A program made the position numbers and the translations under genes. A DNA stretch of 64,000 nucleotides, from contig CAZCTO010000008.1 in NCBI GenBank assembly GCA_964501725.1, forward strand, positions 21,460-85,459, given 5' to 3'. The notes beneath the pieces were generated by a model, which was not told where the DNA came from, did no database searches, and saw nothing but the letters and a program-made list of their open reading frames with translations. Shown piece by piece: positions 34,618 through 42,921 of this stretch. This stretch comes from CAZCTO01 sp964501725. GTDB lineage: Bacteria; Bacillota; Clostridia; Saccharofermentanales; Saccharofermentanaceae. Positions within the stretch are counted from its first letter, which is position 1. Every line of letters begins with the position of its first letter.

Positions 34618-35451
34618 TTACTTAATATACTTATCTACGATCTTGTCGAACTCGCCGTTCTCCTTTATTGCGGCAAGCGCTGCGTTGACATTACCCAGAA
34701 GCACGTCGTTGCCTTTGGCTACAGCCATTGCATACTTCTCATCCGCGAATTCGCCCTCGATCAGAACCAAGTCTGCGTTGCTTTCCGCGTATTCCTTTGC
34801 GGGGTTATTGTCAATAATAACGGCATCAACCTGTCCGTTCTTAAGTGCTTCTACAGCAAGCATGCCGCTTGCGAATCCCTTGATGTCATTATCAGGATCA
34901 TCCACGATGTCTTCCGCACAAAAACTTCCCGTTGTTCCGGTTTGAACACCGATAATTTTCCCTTCCAAATCCGCGATTCCGGTATACCCCGAATCTTTCA
35001 GAACGATGACAGTCTGTGCCGCAGTATAGTAGGGAGTTGTAAAATCCATTGCCTCTTCGCGGTCCGGTGTCACAGTGAATCCGGCGGCTATAATATCAAT
35101 CTGCCCATTGGCCAGCGCTGTCGGCAATGCATCAAATTCCATGTCTACGATTTCGAGTTCAACTCCGAGTTCCTGTGCGATCAACTCCATCATCTCGGCA
35201 TCCACGCCGACAATACCGTCGCCCTCCGGATATTCAAAAGGAGGGAAAGCGGCATTAGTGCCCATTACCAGCACTTTAGGATCTTTGGTTCCTATCTCCG
35301 CCTCTGTCGGAGCGGCCGTTGTGGCCGCTGTTGTTGTGACGGAAGCACTCGATGCGGTCGTTGACTCTTTTACTTCTCCCGCGCAACCGATCAGTGAAAA
35401 AACCATCATAAGGCTTACTACCAGTGCTGTTATTTTGAATAACTTCTTCAT
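34618..35451 (-). CDS. Polar amino-acid ABC transporter substrate-binding lipoprotein
   Basis: 277 residues. Lipobox SLIGC (about 19-23), then a Ser/Thr/Ala linker and a type II fold typical for HisJ/GlnH: VLVMGTNAAFPPFEYPEG, GVDAEMMELIAQELG, DIIAAGFTVTPDREEAMDFTTPYY, IIGVQTGTTG. The FTVTPDREE motif is diagnostic. Ribosome site GGGAGGA. Upstream, a hairpin AACGCGGCA/TGCCGCGTT lies just before it. Confidence 0.93.
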   Translation of the reverse strand: MKKLFKITALVVSLMMVFSLIGCAGEVKESTTASSASVTTTAATTAAPTEAEIGTKDPKVLVMGTNAAFPPFEYPEGDGIVGVDAEMMELIAQELGVELEIVDMEFDALPTALANGQIDIIAAGFTVTPDREEAMDFTTPYYTAAQTVIVLKDSGYTGIADLEGKIIGVQTGTTGSFCAEDIVDDPDNDIKGFASGMLAVEALKNGQVDAVIIDNNPAKEYAESNADLVLIEGEFADEKYAMAVAKGNDVLLGNVNAALAAIKENGEFDKIVDKYIK

Positions 35452-35470
35452 ATATCCTCCCTAAAACGCA

Positions 35471-35537
35471 AACGCGGCAATGCCGCGTTGATTTCTTATA
35501 ACATCATTACACTACTCACAAAACGTTCTTTTGTCAA
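35471..35537 (-). promoter_or_regulatory. Leader hairpin and putative promoter of the amino-acid transporter operon
   Basis: AACGCGGCA (35471-35479) and TGCCGCGTT (35481-35489) form a 9-bp palindrome with a single centre base, followed on the minus strand by TGCGTTTT just before the ribosome site, terminator-like. A TTGACA (complement 35532-35537) with a weak -10, TAGTGT (complement 35509-35514), lies upstream at 17 bases. Confidence 0.5.
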
Positions 35538-35650
35538 TTAGCAATTCTTTTAGAATTAGCTTGATTGTCGGAAAAAAGGCTCATCGTCGTATTGTTTTTC
35601 CGCATCTCCGGAGACAACCGGGTATGATGAACCTAATCAAAGGAGAAGCT

Positions 35651-36244
35651 ATGCAAATACTTACCGCTCAGCACCGGAAGTTATCCGGGACGGAAATAAT
35701 CAAGAAGTCCGCTCGCGGAACCTGCAGCGTATTTCTGCCCGATACCGATCACTTCTCGGAAGTTTGCTTTGGTGATCCGGAAGCACCGCGCGTCCTTCGA
35801 ACGATCTCGGATGAAGCAAGAATTTTTCAGTTCAACCGCATCCTTTTTGAGGAATGTCCTGCGTCTCTCTTTTACAGCGAGCCTTATATGAAATGGTATT
35901 CCGGCGTTCTGGGTCAAGTATTCTCCGACCGTCTGAATCGGTCCAAACCTGTCCGCTTTTCTGAATTGAATCGTTCGTTTGCGCTTCGAATCCTGTCCTC
36001 AGAACCGGCGCCCGACAAATCATATATCCAATTCACTCTTCTTCTCCCCCCGCTCTGGCAAGACTCAACAGATAATATTGTCATGGATGGCGGAGATATG
36101 ATTACCGATTGCTTTCGTGAGTCGCAGTGCGCGATGTTATGTCTGTTGCGCCCGATCGGATCCGGTCGATGGCTGGGGAAGTGTCTGCAAGACGCACAAA
36201 CAAACGGCTTCCGGAGAATACTATCTCCGGAAGCCGTCTTGTGA
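35651..36244 (+). CDS. Hypothetical protein
   Basis: 197 residues from ATG 35651, with AAAGGAGAAG upstream. No recognised domain, no membrane segment. The last 14 codons are encoded by the perfect hairpin at 36204-36237, the terminator of the convergent rplJL operon, so the natural end may not be constrained for protein function. Composition is compatible with a real gene but no homologue is known to me; treat as uncertain. Confidence 0.5.
   Translation: MQILTAQHRKLSGTEIIKKSARGTCSVFLPDTDHFSEVCFGDPEAPRVLRTISDEARIFQFNRILFEECPASLFYSEPYMKWYSGVLGQVFSDRLNRSKPVRFSELNRSFALRILSSEPAPDKSYIQFTLLLPPLWQDSTDNIVMDGGDMITDCFRESQCAMLCLLRPIGSGRWLGKCLQDAQTNGFRRILSPEAVL
36204..36237 (-). terminator. Terminator of the rplJL operon
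   Basis: ACGGCTTCCGGAGA (36204-36217) pairs perfectly with TCTCCGGAAGCCGT (36224-36237); on the minus strand TTGTTTG follows. About 30 bases after the rplL stop. Confidence 0.8.
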
Positions 36245-36266
36245 ACCTGAACCATTTGGCGAAATC

Positions 36267-36647
36267 TTACTTAACCTCGACTTCTGCTCCGGCATCCTTC
36301 AGTTTCTGTGCGGTAGCGTCAGCCTCTTCCTTGGATACGTTCTCTTTGACCGGCTTCGGTGCTCCGTCAACCAGGTTCTTGGACTCTGTAAGGCCAAGGC
36401 CTGTGATTTCGCGAACAGCCTTGATAACGGCGATTTTCGCTGCACCGGCGCTCTTCAGAACAACGGTGAATTCAGTCTGCTCAGCAGCTTCCGCAACAGC
36501 GGCACCGCCGGCAGCAGGTGATGCAACCGCCAGAGCAGCAGCAGATACACCGAACTCTTCTTCGATTGCTTTCTCAAAATCCAAGAGCTCCATAACGGAA
36601 AGGGACTTTACTTCTTCCAACAACTTTGCAATTTTCTCACTGGCCAT
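36267..36647 (-). CDS. rplL: Ribosomal protein bL12 (L7/L12)
   Basis: 126 residues from ATG 36647, with GGAGGA upstream. N-terminal dimerisation helices (LEEVKSLSVMELLDFEKAI), an Ala/Gly hinge (about 40-52), then the conserved C-terminal factor-binding domain (EFTVVLKSAGAAKIAVIKAVREITGLGL). It forms the flexible stalk that recruits translation GTPases. Last gene of the operon. Confidence 0.98.
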   Translation of the reverse strand: MASEKIAKLLEEVKSLSVMELLDFEKAIEEEFGVSAAALAVASPAAGGAAVAEAAEQTEFTVVLKSAGAAKIAVIKAVREITGLGLTESKNLVDGAPKPVKENVSKEEADATAQKLKDAGAEVEVK

Positions 36648-36702
36648 GATTTTTTCCTCCATTTAATTGCCGTAAATCCGGCACATTTTTGTAAGCGCCG
36701 AA

Positions 36703-37299
36703 TTACTCAGCCGCTTGTTCGGTTACTGTTGCGGCTGCATCGACAACCGCTTCAACGGCTTCTGTTACTGCTTCGGCCTTTTCTGCTGCGGGCTTCGAAG
36801 CGGAATCATCCAGCTTTTCGGCAACAGCCTTGACCAACATTGCGAGCTTTGTAAACGGGAAAAGGAGTCCGTAGGCAATCTGGCCGCAAAGGACTTCTTT
36901 GGAAGGAATCGAAGCAAGATCGTTGACTTCCTTAACAGAAGCAGCCTTTCCTTCAATCACTCCGCCTTTGAGCGATAGTTTTGCGTACTTGTCCGCATAT
37001 TGCTTCATGACTTTCGCCGGAGCAATCATATCTTCGGTTGAGTACGCGATTGCCGTAGGTCCCTTGAAAATATCTTCGACTCCGCTGATTTCGAGTTCTT
37101 TGAAAACCAGGGTTGCCGTTGTGTTTTTAAGGACTTTGTAGGTAATGTTGTTCTTCCGAAGGTCTGCGCGCATCTGAGTGTCTTCAAGAACAGTCAGACC
37201 ACGTGCGTCGGCAAAAATAAAAGTCTTGGCGCTGCGATAATCCGAAACCAGACCTGCAACAACTTTCTTTTTTGCCTCAAGGATCTTTTTGCTAGGCAT
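36703..37299 (-). CDS. rplJ: Ribosomal protein uL10
   Basis: 198 residues; the usual length is ~165-175, and the excess is an Ala/Glu/Val-rich tail after about residue 165. Conserved parts are YRSAKTFIFADARGLTV, LRKNNITYKVLKNT and the stalk-base helix. It anchors L7/L12 dimers and binds its own leader RNA. Preceded by an L10 leader and an attenuator-like hairpin. Confidence 0.97.
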   Translation of the reverse strand: MPSKKILEAKKKVVAGLVSDYRSAKTFIFADARGLTVLEDTQMRADLRKNNITYKVLKNTTATLVFKELEISGVEDIFKGPTAIAYSTEDMIAPAKVMKQYADKYAKLSLKGGVIEGKAASVKEVNDLASIPSKEVLCGQIAYGLLFPFTKLAMLVKAVAEKLDDSASKPAAEKAEAVTEAVEAVVDAAATVTEQAAE

Positions 37300-37331
37300 G
37301 TGTGTGCACCTCCTTAATCAGTCTATATAAA

Positions 37332-37361
37332 TACCCCTCGCGCATAAAGACACGAGGGGTA
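37332..37361 (-). terminator. Attenuator-type hairpin before rplJ
   Basis: TACCCCTCG (37332-37340) and CGAGGGGTA (37353-37361) pair; on the minus strand TTTATAT follows. It may end part of the transcription coming from rplKA. Confidence 0.7.
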
Positions 37362-37399
37362 CGGGATCGCATGTTTCTCAAGTGAGAGATGTATTGCGA

Positions 37400-37460
37400 A
37401 AACCCACCTCGGCAGGACGACCGAATCGATTACAGCCCGTAGGCTCCCTGCTGTCTTTGG
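37400..37460 (-). promoter_or_regulatory. L10 leader RNA
   Basis: Minus strand carries the L10-binding kink-turn region: AGACAGCAGG (complement 37447-37456) and CCTGCCGAGG (complement 37407-37416) pairing as in Firmicutes L10 leaders, between rplA and rplJ. L10-L12 binding here represses rplJL. Confidence 0.85.
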
Positions 37461-37531
37461 CGTGGCTACTTATTCAATTGTCGCGTTCTTTCCGAATCAG
37501 CTTCGGGGCGGAACGTGCGCCTTTCTGTGGC

Positions 37532-38221
37532 CTAGAGCTTTCCGGAGTTAATCCGGATTCCCGGGCCCATCGTGGATGACAGAGATACGTTCTTCAGGTA
37601 CTGACCCTTGGCGACCGAGGGCTTGGACTTGATGATCGCGTCCATGATCACTTTGAAGTTCTGCTCAAGTTTCTCCTGTCCGAAGGAAGCCTTTCCGATC
37701 GGGCAGTGAATGATATTGGTCTTATCGAGACGATACTCGATCTTACCGGCCTTGATGTCAGCGATTGCTTTGGCGACGTCCATGGAGACGGTTCCGGATT
37801 TTGGGTTCGGCATGAGTCCCTTAGGACCGAGCACCTTACCCAGACGGCCGACAACACCCATCATGTCGGGGGTTGCGACGACGACGTCAAAATCAAACCA
37901 ATTCTCCTTGACGATCTTGTCAACGAGATCTTCAGCTCCGACAAATTCGGCTCCGGCGTCTCTGGCTTCATCCGCCTTCGGGCCCTTCGCGAAAACCAAC
38001 ACGCGCTTCGTGCGACCGGTTCCGTGCGGTAAAACAACAGCGCCGCGAACCTGCTGATCCGCATGACGTGAGTCAACACCAAGTCTGACGTGAAGTTCAA
38101 CCATTTCATCAAACTTCGCTTTTGCCGTTTCCTGAACCAACCGGATTGCATCCGCAGGATCATAGGAGACGGACTTGTCTACAAGCTTAACCAGCTCATT
38201 GTATCTTTTGCCTCTTTTCAT
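37532..38221 (-). CDS. rplA: Ribosomal protein uL1
   Basis: 229 residues, usual length. Begins KRYNELVKLVDKSVSYD, with MGVVGRLGKVLGPKGLMPNPKSGTV (location about 125-149) the L1 signature and a C-terminal INSGKL. It binds the 23S rRNA L1 stalk and may repress the rplKA message. Follows rplK by 20 bases. Confidence 0.98.
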   Translation of the reverse strand: MKRGKRYNELVKLVDKSVSYDPADAIRLVQETAKAKFDEMVELHVRLGVDSRHADQQVRGAVVLPHGTGRTKRVLVFAKGPKADEARDAGAEFVGAEDLVDKIVKENWFDFDVVVATPDMMGVVGRLGKVLGPKGLMPNPKSGTVSMDVAKAIADIKAGKIEYRLDKTNIIHCPIGKASFGQEKLEQNFKVIMDAIIKSKPSVAKGQYLKNVSLSSTMGPGIRINSGKL

Positions 38222-38241
38222 TACTCCACTCTCCTCGATGC

Positions 38242-38670
38242 TTAGTCGTCAACAACGACGATGCCCATGCTGCGTGCGGTTCCTGCAACCATGCGAGCAC
38301 ATGAATCGATGTCGGACGCGTTGGTGTCAGCCAACTTGATCTGAGCAATTTTCTTGCACTCGGAAAAAGGAATTTTAGCTACCTTATCCCGATTCGGCTT
38401 GCTCGATCCACTTTCAACGCTGCATGCTTTCTTCAACAAAACCGGCACCGGCGGAGTTTTCGTAATGAAAGAATACGTTCTGTCTGCATAGACTGTGATG
38501 ACAACCGGAGTAATCATTCCCATGTCTTTTGCGGTTCTCTCATTAAATTCCTTGACAAACTGCGCAATATTGACGCTGTGTTGTCCAAGGGCTGGTCCTA
38601 CCGGCGGCGCTGGCGTTGCTTTGCCTGCGGGTATCTGTAATTTGATATACCCTGTGACTTTCTTTGCCAT
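38242..38670 (-). CDS. rplK: Ribosomal protein uL11
   Basis: 142 residues from ATG 38670, with GGGAGG upstream. It has KLQIPAGKATPAPPVGPALGQ at the N-terminus and ARMVAGTARSMGIVV at the C-terminus, both L11 hallmarks. Binds the GTPase-associated centre. Confidence 0.98.
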   Translation of the reverse strand: MAKKVTGYIKLQIPAGKATPAPPVGPALGQHSVNIAQFVKEFNERTAKDMGMITPVVITVYADRTYSFITKTPPVPVLLKKACSVESGSSKPNRDKVAKIPFSECKKIAQIKLADTNASDIDSCARMVAGTARSMGIVVVDD

Positions 38671-38753
38671 ATGGCCACCTCCCAATAAATTCGACAGCAT
38701 CTTATCCCTGCTGCCATATAATCACGCCGAGCTTACGGCGGGATAAGCAATTG

Positions 38754-39293
38754 TTATGTCCGGATGACTTGTGCGAAATCCAATTCGATCGGCGTTTCGC
38801 GACCGAACATAGATATCCGTACACGCACAGAGTGCTTCTCGAGATTCATTGCCTCGACGACGCCAATGCATTCCGAGAACGGACCGGAAATCAGGCGTAC
38901 CGAATCTCCGACGGAGTAATCGACAGTGGGCACCCAATTGGACTCAAGTCCCATCATCATCAGTTCTTCTTCTGAAAGCGGTACAGGCTTATTGGAGCTC
39001 GGGCCTACAAAACCGGTAACGCCTCTTGTATTGCGGACGATGTACCAGATTTCTTCCGTGTAGACCATCTTCACCAGAACGTAACCGGGATAGATCTTCT
39101 TCATGGCGACTTTCTTCTTGCCGTCCTTGACCTCGATCTGTTCCTCCATGGGAACCGATACTTCCTGTATCATTTCCTGAAGTCCGCGGTTCTCAATAAC
39201 CGTCTCCAGAGTCGTCTTCACTTTGTTTTCATAGCCGGAATACGTGTGGATAACATACCACTTCGCTTCTTTGGCCTGTGCTTCGTCTGTCAT
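38754..39293 (-). CDS. nusG: Transcription termination/antitermination factor NusG
   Basis: 179 residues: NGN domain with KWYVIHTYSGYENKV and FPGYVLVKM-like PGYVLVKM, then the KOW domain GDSVRLISGPFSECIGVVEAMN. Couples RNA polymerase to ribosomes or Rho. Lies between secE and rplK as in most bacteria. Confidence 0.98.
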   Translation of the reverse strand: MTDEAQAKEAKWYVIHTYSGYENKVKTTLETVIENRGLQEMIQEVSVPMEEQIEVKDGKKKVAMKKIYPGYVLVKMVYTEEIWYIVRNTRGVTGFVGPSSNKPVPLSEEELMMMGLESNWVPTVDYSVGDSVRLISGPFSECIGVVEAMNLEKHSVRVRISMFGRETPIELDFAQVIRT

Positions 39294-39345
39294 ACTGTGG
39301 CACTCCTATTCTCTTTCTGAATACGGCTCGGTCGCATTACTGTTC

Positions 39346-39708
39346 TTACGCGGCCGGTTCTGTATCGCTGGACGAAGCTGATGCGCTGGTCTCGCTCGAA
39401 GATGTGGAGGCGGTCGTATCGCTCGGAAGCACTGTAGAAGCAGTTGTCTCGGTAACCTGCTTGTAGAATCCGATCCTGTCGAGAATAAACTGGCTCCCCT
39501 TGCTGATACCGGTAAGCAACACTGCCGCGACGCCGATCACCACCAAAACGACGACGGATGTCTGAATCAGTTTCTGCTTCGTCGGCCAGATTACCCGCTT
39601 GAGTTCCAGACGGACATCCGAAAATCGCTTGCCGATCTTCTTGAAGAAGTTAACAAAACCCCTTCCGATACGAACGAAAATATTAGTGCTCTTTTTTTTC
39701 TCGGCCAT
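39346..39708 (-). CDS. secE: Preprotein translocase subunit SecE
   Basis: 120 residues from ATG 39708. The conserved core is ELKRVIWPTKQKLIQTSVVVLVV followed by one membrane helix. It clamps SecY in the translocon. An unusual feature is a Ser/Thr-rich tail of ~35 residues after the helix (TASTSSSETSASASSSD), which would be outside and is not part of the family. Confidence 0.95.
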   Translation of the reverse strand: MAEKKKSTNIFVRIGRGFVNFFKKIGKRFSDVRLELKRVIWPTKQKLIQTSVVVLVVIGVAAVLLTGISKGSQFILDRIGFYKQVTETTASTVLPSDTTASTSSSETSASASSSDTEPAA

Positions 39709-39750
39709 CGGTATCAACCCTCTCTGAACTCCTGCGTAAAAACGCAGAAA

Positions 39751-39918
39751 TCACTTGGTTTCCTTGTGATTGGTGTGCTTGCGGCAAAAACGGCAGTACT
39801 TCTTCAGTTCCAACCTGTCCGGGTCATTCTTCTTGTTCTTGTAGGTCTGATAATTCCTCTGTTTGCAGTCTTCACAAGCTAATGTCAGCTTGTCGCGTGC
39901 ACCTGCCTTGCTTGCCAT
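39751..39918 (-). CDS. rpmG: Ribosomal protein bL33 (zinc-binding type)
   Basis: 55 residues from ATG 39918, with GGAGG upstream; the frame upstream is noncoding. Four cysteines in CEDC and CRFC form a zinc ribbon, so this is the C+ paralogue. First gene of the operon rpmG-secE-nusG-rplKAJL. Confidence 0.96.
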   Translation of the reverse strand: MASKAGARDKLTLACEDCKQRNYQTYKNKKNDPDRLELKKYCRFCRKHTNHKETK

Positions 39919-39998
39919 GTAGAACACCTCCAAAATCAGCATCTTTGCGATGCTTTGTTGCGCATAAAAAATAGACCGAAACGGCGATAGCAAACGAA

Positions 39999-40027
39999 AT
40001 TTTATCACAGATATCCTGTAGTGTCAA
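39999..40027 (-). promoter_or_regulatory. Promoter of the rpmG-secE-nusG-rpl operon
   Basis: Minus strand TTGACA (complement 40022-40027), 17-base spacer, TAAAAT (complement 39999-40004). It sits after a small hairpin GCGTC/GACGC near 40034-40050, a weak terminator for the his operon. Confidence 0.8.
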
Positions 40028-40119
40028 ACTAAATTCGCGTCAATCAGACGCAAATAAACAGCATATTTTGCCCGTCAAAGACATATTGCAATAAGATCGC
40101 GTCAAAGGTTGCCTGAATA

Positions 40120-40410
40120 TTACCTTCTGCTTCGGAGTTCATCGTAAATATCATCCGGCGTAATGCCTTTTTCCGCCAGCAAAACCAGCAAATGATACTG
40201 AAGATCGGCGACTTCATAAATAATGTCTTTCTTCTCTCCGTTGATGGTCGAAATAACCACCTCAACGGCTTCTTCGCCGAGTTTCTTGCAGATTTTATCG
40301 ATGCCTTTGGAAAAAAGGTAGTTGGTATAGGAACCTTCAACCGGATTCATCTTACGATCGATAATCACTTCATACAGTTCTTTAATAATGGATTCTTTCG
40401 TCTCCGACAT
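40120..40410 (-). CDS. hisE: Phosphoribosyl-ATP pyrophosphatase
   Basis: 96 residues, MazG-like all-helical fold. KICKKLGEEAVEVVI and VADLQYHLLVLLAEKG carry the metal-binding Glu/Asp residues. Second step of histidine synthesis, PR-ATP to PR-AMP. Separate gene here, whereas HisI is fused to HisF instead of to HisE. Last gene of the operon. Confidence 0.96.
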   Translation of the reverse strand: MSETKESIIKELYEVIIDRKMNPVEGSYTNYLFSKGIDKICKKLGEEAVEVVISTINGEKKDIIYEVADLQYHLLVLLAEKGITPDDIYDELRSRR

Positions 40411-40430
40411 ATAAACACCTCCGATTTGGA

Positions 40431-41561
40431 TTATTGTTCCTCACCTGATTCCAGAATATCATCAAGACCGTCAAAAAAACAGCTGTGATTTCCGGTATGA
40501 CAGGCGGCACCAACCTGATCGATGTAGAAAAGCAATGTATCACGGTCGCAATCGATCCGGATCGAGCGAACGGTCTGTATGTTTCCGGATGTCTCGCCTT
40601 TTCGCCAGAGTGTATCCCTGCTTCTTGAATAGTAGTGCATCTGGCCGGTCGACAACGTCATATCAAAGGCTTCATAATCCATATAGGCAAGCATCAATAC
40701 TTCCCCTGTCTTCTCTTCCACAGCGATGGCGGGAACCAGCCCGAGCGTATCTTTTTTGAGACGCTGCCAGAGAGCTGTCGCCCGTCCGATTTTACGCACC
40801 GGAATTCCTCTTTCGTCCAAATATTTCTTCAGGTCCGCAATCGATATTTCACCGAAGTGAAAAAGACTCGCCGCGAGAACGGCATCCGCTTTGCCGTCGA
40901 CGATTCCGTCGTAAAAGTCCGAAAGGCTGCCTGCACCGCCGGACGCGATCACGGGAACGGATACCGCTTCGGCAACCATTCGGGTGATTTTATTGTCATA
41001 GCCGCTCTTGGTTCCGTCGCGGTCCATACTGGTCAGAAGAATTTCACCCGATCCGAGCGCTTCGGCTTTCTTTGCCCATTCGACGGCATCCAGACCGGTG
41101 GTTTTCGTGCCTCCTGCAATGACAACCTCGTACCCGCTCGGGAATTGATCCGAGTCGGGAACGTATCTTACATCAATCGCGGTGACGATGCACTGCGAGC
41201 CAAATCGGGCGGACGCGGACGTAATCAGTTCCGGATGAAGTACAGCGGCCGAATTCAGTGATATTTTATCCGCACCGGCCGTCAGGAGCTCACGAATGTC
41301 GTCGAGGGTGCGGATACCGCCGCCGACGGTAAAGGGAATAAATACTTCCTGTGCCACCCGTGTCACCATATCGATCATGGTTCCGCGGTTTTCGAGCGTT
41401 GCCGAGATATCGAGGAAAACCAGTTCATCGGCACCGGACACATTGTATCCCTTGGCAATTTCCACCGGGTCGCCGGCATCACGCAAGGAGATGAAATTGA
41501 CTCCTTTGACTACCCGTCCGTCCTTTACGTCAAGGCAAGGGATGATTCTTTTTGCAAGCAT
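40431..41561 (-). CDS. hisF-hisI: HisF-HisI fusion: imidazole glycerol phosphate synthase cyclase + phosphoribosyl-AMP cyclohydrolase
   Basis: 376 residues from ATG 41561, with GAGG upstream, one uninterrupted frame. Residues 1-~255 are HisF: IPCLDVKDGRVVKGVNF with the first catalytic Asp and TSMDRDGTKSGYD with the second. From about residue 265, LVPAIAVEEKTGEVLMLAYM, RKGETSGNIQ and the zinc motif ACHTGNHSC belong to HisI. HisF makes imidazole glycerol phosphate and AICAR with HisH; HisI opens the PR-AMP ring. The usual fusion is HisI-HisE, so HisF-HisI is unusual. Overlaps hisA by 37 bases. Confidence 0.95.
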   Translation of the reverse strand: MLAKRIIPCLDVKDGRVVKGVNFISLRDAGDPVEIAKGYNVSGADELVFLDISATLENRGTMIDMVTRVAQEVFIPFTVGGGIRTLDDIRELLTAGADKISLNSAAVLHPELITSASARFGSQCIVTAIDVRYVPDSDQFPSGYEVVIAGGTKTTGLDAVEWAKKAEALGSGEILLTSMDRDGTKSGYDNKITRMVAEAVSVPVIASGGAGSLSDFYDGIVDGKADAVLAASLFHFGEISIADLKKYLDERGIPVRKIGRATALWQRLKKDTLGLVPAIAVEEKTGEVLMLAYMDYEAFDMTLSTGQMHYYSRSRDTLWRKGETSGNIQTVRSIRIDCDRDTLLFYIDQVGAACHTGNHSCFFDGLDDILESGEEQ

Positions 41562-42256
41562 TCTTTTAACCTCACTTTTCCTTCGTAAATGGCTTTGCCG
41601 ACAATGATTCCGGCGCAGCCGCTTTTCCTTATTTCCCAAAGATCTTCTTCGGAACCGATCCCTCCGGATGCGATGACCGAAAGATGCGTCGCCGAGACGA
41701 TTGAAGCTGTCTGGGCGGTCGCCGGTCCGGTCATCATTCCGTCGCGACTGATGTCGGTATAGATCACTGTCTCCGCGCCGAGAGCCTCCATCTCCGAGGC
41801 AAATTCCGTCGCGCGCACGCCCGATCCCGAAGTCCATCCGTCAACGGCAATTTCACCGTCATGCGCATCCATGCCAATGGCGATGTTTTGGGGATACAGT
41901 TTTAGCGCCATGCGTGTGAATTCACGGTCGCGTATCGCGGACGTTCCGATGACGCACCGGCTGACGCCGTATACTTGAAGGAGTTTTTCGAGGGTTTCCA
42001 GGTTACGGATGCCTCCGCCCGTCTGCACTTTCAGACCCGTCTCAGATGCTATACGTCCAATTATTTCATGGTTTGCGGGGATGCCGGACCGGGCCGCGTC
42101 GAGATCCACAATGTGAATCCAGGATGCGCCCTGTTCACGAAAACCCTGCGCCACCGCAATCGGATTGTCCGAATATACAGTGACCTGATCGTATTTACCC
42201 TGACGGAGGCGAACCACTTTGCCCCCAAGCAAGTCAATGGCCGGATATATGATCAT
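41525..42256 (-). CDS. hisA: ProFAR isomerase HisA
   Basis: 243 residues from ATG 42256 (GGAGAACAAG upstream; ATG 42268 lacks a ribosome site). TIM barrel with IYPAIDLLGGKVVRLRQG (catalytic Asp) and IYTDISRDGMM (second Asp). Performs the Amadori rearrangement of ProFAR. It is chemically and structurally akin to TrpF, which matters because no trpF was found here. Confidence 0.95.
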   Translation of the reverse strand: MIIYPAIDLLGGKVVRLRQGKYDQVTVYSDNPIAVAQGFREQGASWIHIVDLDAARSGIPANHEIIGRIASETGLKVQTGGGIRNLETLEKLLQVYGVSRCVIGTSAIRDREFTRMALKLYPQNIAIGMDAHDGEIAVDGWTSGSGVRATEFASEMEALGAETVIYTDISRDGMMTGPATAQTASIVSATHLSVIASGGIGSEEDLWEIRKSGCAGIIVGKAIYEGKVRLKECLQKESSLALT

Positions 42257-42321
42257 CTTGTTCTCCATTCTTTTAAGATCTGTTTGTCGTCAACTATTAA
42301 GATTATCGGACTAAAAAGCAA

Positions 42322-42921
42322 CTACCTGGTTCTCCTTGCCCAGCGATTCAGGATCGAAAGACCGACCTCACCGCTTTTTTCGGGATGAAACTGCATGGCT
42401 AATACATTTTTGCGGGAGACGGCACAGGCATATTCCAACCCATAGAAAGCAGTTGCCGCGATGTCGGATGAATCCGAAGGATCGCAATAGTATGAGTGGA
42501 CAAAATATACGTAGTCTCCCTTCCGGAACATCGGATCCGACACATCATGGAAATCGTTCCATCCGATCTGGGGAATTTTGAGCCCCGGTTTCTTCGGGAA
42601 TCGGCGAACCGTACCCGGCAGAATGCCGAGTCCGATGTCGTCTCCGCCTTCTTCGGATTTTTCAAAAAGGAGTTGCATCCCGAGACACACCCCGAGAAAA
42701 GGACGCCCCGAAGCCACGTAAGCCCTAACGGTTTGGTCAAGACCTCTGGACCGGAGTGCGTCGATCGCCGGTTGAAATGCCCCGACGCCCGGCAGAATGA
42801 CACCGGATGCGGAAAGGACGTCTTCGGGCTTACTGGTGATTATGCTCGAGTAACCGATATATTCCAGCGCTTTTTGCACCGAACCGAGATTTCCGACACC
42901 ATAGTCAATAATCGCGATCAT
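42322..42921 (-). CDS. hisH: Imidazole glycerol phosphate synthase, glutaminase subunit
   Basis: 199 residues, class I glutamine amidotransferase. Catalytic cysteine in FLGVCLGMQLLF, His-Glu in AMQFHPEKSG. Gives ammonia to HisF. Overlaps purC by 4 bases (ATGA). Confidence 0.97.
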   Translation of the reverse strand: MIAIIDYGVGNLGSVQKALEYIGYSSIITSKPEDVLSASGVILPGVGAFQPAIDALRSRGLDQTVRAYVASGRPFLGVCLGMQLLFEKSEEGGDDIGLGILPGTVRRFPKKPGLKIPQIGWNDFHDVSDPMFRKGDYVYFVHSYYCDPSDSSDIAATAFYGLEYACAVSRKNVLAMQFHPEKSGEVGLSILNRWARRTR

